From: Fidelibacterota bacterium
Lineage (GTDB): Bacteria; Marinisomatota; Marinisomatia; Marinisomatales; TCS55
Reading direction: 5' to 3'
Assembly: GCA_002725545.1 (NCBI GenBank)
Contig: PBPW01000113.1
Coordinates: 1-8,682, forward strand
DNA length: 8,682 nt
Shown in pieces: positions 7,301-8,682 of this stretch (position 1 is its first letter; each line of letters starts with the position of its first letter). The translations under genes and the position numbers were made by a program. Under the pieces are notes generated by a model, which was not told the origin of the DNA, ran no database searches, and worked only from the letters and a program-made list of their open reading frames with translations.

Positions 7301-8682
7301 AAACGTGCGACGGCAGAAATTCCGGGTCTTGAAGGCGAGATGGCTATCAGTGTGTCTGCACCGGCAGTCACTAACCACGGAATCGATGCCACTCGAGCGC
7401 ACGATCACATGTCTGCAATGTTGAACGAAGCAGGCATCACTCATCGTGTAGTTAAGGAACCACAGTTCCAAGGTCGATCAACAGTGTGGGTCGATGATGA
7501 CGGCATTCAGTACTGGTCAATAGATGACCTTGAAGAAGCTGGCCTTACCGTTGACGATGTAACACCGGGTACTGATACTGAGACTCGTAGCGGCGTTCAT
7601 TTCGTTTTTGACGACCCGGAGATGATGCGTCGGGCACGCAACTTTATGCATTCACCTAACCCTCACTTGGAGGCTGGTCATGCTCCTGCTGCTTCAAAAG
7701 CAAAGCAAGGATATTTGGATACGTGGGGTGGGGTGTTTGACCTTGGCCCAGTTCGTGGAGTTAAGAAAGAACTTGGGTATCGGGGCGTCGAGGGAGAGCT
7801 GAGAGGTCAGCGTTCTCCGCTCGACCGCACACAAGCAGATCCCGAAACGGCACAACGAGTGGCTGACGCCTATGAGGCGATTGATCCTGTGATGACTGAC
7901 GCCGACATTGCCTCGTATGACCAGTTTGTTCGAGAAGTCGACGCTCAATACCAGTACATGACCGAAGTTATGTACATCAAGGTTGAGGTAGTTGACTCGA
8001 ACCCTTACAGCTCACCGGCCCAAATGGCAGCCGATATTCGAGACAACAACACAATCAAAGTGCTGTCCACCGAAGCAACTGGTGGACATCCGTACATGTC
8101 GAACGAACAAAATGATCGTTTCCGTGCAGTGCATGACTTCTTCGGTCACACAGTGATGGGTAACAGCTTCACTCGACACGGCGAAGAGTCGGCTTACTTG
8201 TTGCATTCACAAATGTTTTCTGAAACAGCTCGAGGAGCGATGCATTCGGAAACAGCAGGCCAGAACTCTTGGCTGAATTACTCGAAACAGAACCGAGCGA
8301 AAGCTGGTCGAGCTGTCCGTCAAGGACTTTCCTACGACGGTGACTTCATCGAACAAAAAGCCAAAGTGCTGCCCAAAGACATGTGGTCAGATGAGACGCT
8401 CGCAGCTCACCCCGGTTTGTTGAAAGGTTCAGATCAGGGTCGAATGATCGACCACGTCTACAACGAACAGATTCTTGACTTCGTCATGTACGGCAACGGG
8501 GAAAAGATTCCGCCGGGAATGACTCCCGTGTACGAGCACTATTACCGGGACGACGTGAACATGGTTCAACATTTAAGTCGTCAAGGTGATCCGAACTCTG
8601 CGAACACAGTGCAGGCATGGGTGGAACGTGACGGCTTGTTCGAATATTTCAAAGACGCCGAAACTAGTCGCTACGGATCCGG
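4361..8682 (+). CDS. Giant multi-domain phage protein (polyvalent-protein type), 3'-truncated by the window
   Basis: The frame stays open for 1440 codons to the right edge, so the full protein is larger. Order seen: a Pro-rich start (residues 1-36); hydrophobic Gly/Ala stretches (47-65 and 120-140); an unassigned mixed region (about 220-455); a ParB-like module (461-540); a helical module with D751-R-H-A and WVRWREW (571-825); an unassigned alpha/beta stretch (about 994-1180) with WVDDDG; and an HDxxGH module (1185-1320). The remaining 120 residues continue without an assigned fold. Such multi-module proteins encoded next to portal genes match the polyvalent-protein concept: carried in the virion, injected, and acting on host DNA or defences. 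That role is inference. ATG 4361 is the first start after the previous stop and has only a weak GGCGG-type binding site. Coding is very certain from length and coherent domains; exact function is unknown. Confidence 0.9.
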   Translation, partial: MVFTGGMLPEQEEFTERPVAPEPVPQPTPEPQGPQPGFFDPIRQEGVIRGGLGMLGNMMPTSILGQQIAGRATDGFSVSDVFGSLGDFATQQAYTTPVLGEALAIRAAADPDAGWIERTLGTIGVAAGVGGAAVVAGRAAQPRAFSMNSILGLAPLGPKTPFEPQIPVMVATTDTGTLAQLSGRLNEPIIAGSLIPTIGGRSRQAMSSVARARMGTPTFSETAAFTDLRQSLIGKADDLGQWKPNNSNAVQADVFFKGLADDLLEQVPDYRMSQSTGMTLGEVRVAAVAVEASQFDHLVTSKKGWTNQPTLRLGKGMPEIDKHWKKLMSGKELTDVEMAELRAGMVQLAKITMGNGHPELALADLRAGVHSIYLGTDPATDQVYLNILDIDARSLGTIDEAEMNRRLTTAAMVNPIQSMPLYVNNIVEFTQKEVLTNLKELDTAVMRPAATHPALAADELVQVVPVQDLKRFGVEVVDDVTELSDDIRANGIREAVVLEYNPRTGAAALTDGQKRLAAADMRGLEAVPVKVVRNDALEGPAIKGLKKFKGNVPEVLRPQDIGSGANPAIRKAPAAFQGIIPESQRQMDASVAWYKFAADDLRGAANEIGMNHRKLVGVASLMSAGELWEQNIEKAVAAGRYLTDHADATPQQLADHMNKVVGIKTTKEEAKNVVALLKMADDDVEQFFLNKMTAINTLKQPNFVEAILQSEMSDLERHKLAVYGMMTGAIDDYNAKYLFGELDEIVPVVIDRHAFAIAMGFSIAPDTRMSNNLYRSVRRAYEIAAEHLGEVEFPDGSRRNLTPSELQALTWVRWREWKGTTKNYKTYDPETFKQVQSPSNWIHGQGPAHIFNDRLIKAVTTPLPPAFTHRNLAQTSTPTWRYPKDLVGRVKSGKQRMASGLGASTRQVGLAHGLEGMQVQVPPGANMTGGYGSFGYSPTGQNIRPRQPMVVGSAKRFYENVLRTQTVDAVKGPTFTGSRIKRATAEIPGLEGEMAISVSAPAVTNHGIDATRAHDHMSAMLNEAGITHRVVKEPQFQGRSTVWVDDDGIQYWSIDDLEEAGLTVDDVTPGTDTETRSGVHFVFDDPEMMRRARNFMHSPNPHLEAGHAPAASKAKQGYLDTWGGVFDLGPVRGVKKELGYRGVEGELRGQRSPLDRTQADPETAQRVADAYEAIDPVMTDADIASYDQFVREVDAQYQYMTEVMYIKVEVVDSNPYSSPAQMAADIRDNNTIKVLSTEATGGHPYMSNEQNDRFRAVHDFFGHTVMGNSFTRHGEESAYLLHSQMFSETARGAMHSETAGQNSWLNYSKQNRAKAGRAVRQGLSYDGDFIEQKAKVLPKDMWSDETLAAHPGLLKGSDQGRMIDHVYNEQILDFVMYGNGEKIPPGMTPVYEHYYRDDVNMVQHLSRQGDPNSANTVQAWVERDGLFEYFKDAETSRYGS
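4718..4780 (+). other. Glycine-zipper hydrophobic segment within the giant protein
   Basis: Residues 120-140 (starting LGTIGVAAGVGGAAVVAG) are small and hydrophobic with repeated Gly spacing, like helices that pack in or pierce membranes. A weaker stretch lies at 47-65 (VIRGGLGMLGNMMPTSILG). Neither looks like a secretion signal, since a Pro-rich charged region precedes them. Membrane activity during DNA entry is inferred only. Confidence 0.5.
5741..5980 (+). other. ParB-like domain within the giant protein
   Basis: Residues 461-540 follow the ParB N-terminal pattern: VVPVQDLKRF, then ELSDDIRANGIREAVVLEY (the 'SI..GI..PivV' element), then LTDGQKRLAAADMRG in place of the usual GxRR/GNHR box (D511, G512, R515), and the closing strand VPVKVV (527-532). 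ParB-family domains bind CTP and DNA in chromosome partition proteins; phage relatives occur in polyvalent proteins and may be nucleases or nucleotide-using enzymes. The usual His/Arg before the final Arg is Lys514 here, so activity is uncertain. Confidence 0.7.
6071..6835 (+). other. Helical phage module with DRHA and WVRWR motifs within the giant protein
   Basis: Residues about 571-825 are almost all helical. Core motifs are YGMMTGAIDDYNAKYLFG (723-740), VPVVIDRHAFAIAMG (D751, H753) and ALTWVRWREW (ending at 817). I recall similar blocks ('TIDRHA', 'QAi.WV.WR') in large actinophage and mobile-element proteins, in a domain listed as unknown function (DUF7178-like; name from memory). The motif order also loosely resembles the helix-hairpin-helix DNA glycosylase core, in which an Asp in 'VDxH' is catalytic. 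The phage-module call is moderate; the glycosylase link is speculative. Confidence 0.5.
7913..8320 (+). other. HDxxGH phage module within the giant protein
   Basis: Residues about 1185-1320 contain SYDQFVREVDAQY, NPYSSPAQMAADIRDNN, FRAVHDFFGH (H1258, H1263), GEESAYLLHSQMFS and SETAGQNSWLNY (E1297). I recall this exact order of motifs in large proteins of many phages, where it has no settled function. The invariant-looking His, Glu and Gln residues suggest an enzyme or metal site rather than a structural repeat. Presence of the module is well supported by motif order; the activity is unknown. Confidence 0.65.

Noticed and set aside
7161..7424. Plus-strand 87-codon frame inside the giant gene
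   Set aside because: It lies in another frame within a continuous coding sequence, has no convincing ribosome binding site and its product looks like a frame shadow.
7340..7640. ADP-ribosyltransferase domain in the giant protein
   Set aside because: Such domains are common in polyvalent proteins, but I could not find the Arg, Ser-Thr-Ser and Glu motif series in order.
4361..8682. Giant gene as a tail tape measure protein
   Set aside because: Length and location in a structural operon suggested it, but the sequence has distinct globular modules (ParB-like, DRHA, HDxxGH), lacks long coiled-coil repeats, and follows the portal rather than the tail genes.

Overview
The window is the packaging and portal end of a tailed double-stranded DNA phage or prophage (Caudoviricetes). 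All genes lie on the + strand and are packed almost without gaps. The order is terminase large subunit, a 75-residue protein, portal protein, a 44-residue acidic peptide, a 144-residue disordered protein, and a giant gene that runs off the right edge. The host cannot be read from the sequence. The moderate GC content, the style of the terminase and portal, and remembered similarity of the giant protein's modules to actinobacteriophage proteins make an actinobacterial host plausible but unproven. No integrase, tRNA, CRISPR array or insertion sequence is visible.

Layout: positions 1-1733 hold the ATPase-nuclease that packages DNA; the frame is open to the left edge, so its N-terminus may be missing. 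Positions 1734-1766 are the only real gap before the giant gene region, and they hold a hairpin that covers the likely ribosome binding site of the next gene. From 1767 to 3921 each stop codon overlaps the next start (TAATG or ATGA), so the 75-residue protein, portal, acidic peptide and 144-residue protein look like one translationally coupled unit. A 5-base gap then leads into the giant frame at 4361, which stays open for at least 1440 codons to the end of the window.

The most interesting item is this giant protein. It sits directly downstream of the portal, where MuF-type or other head proteins are often found. It combines a Pro-rich N-terminus, glycine-zipper hydrophobic stretches, a ParB-like module (about residues 461-540), a helical module with a DRHA motif that loosely recalls helix-hairpin-helix DNA glycosylases (about 571-825), an unassigned stretch, and a module with an HDxxGH motif (about 1185-1320). 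This layout fits the published idea of phage 'polyvalent proteins', which are multi-domain proteins thought to be carried in the virion and delivered with the DNA to act on the host. The HDxxGH module has a possible His-His-Glu metal site resembling that of aromatic amino acid hydroxylases; this is a hypothesis from motif spacing only.

Together the terminase and portal would form the packaging motor and vertex, and the small coupled proteins may be assembly accessories. The giant protein is inferred to be a virion cargo or early-infection effector. No major capsid, scaffold or protease is recognisable here; these are presumably to the right.
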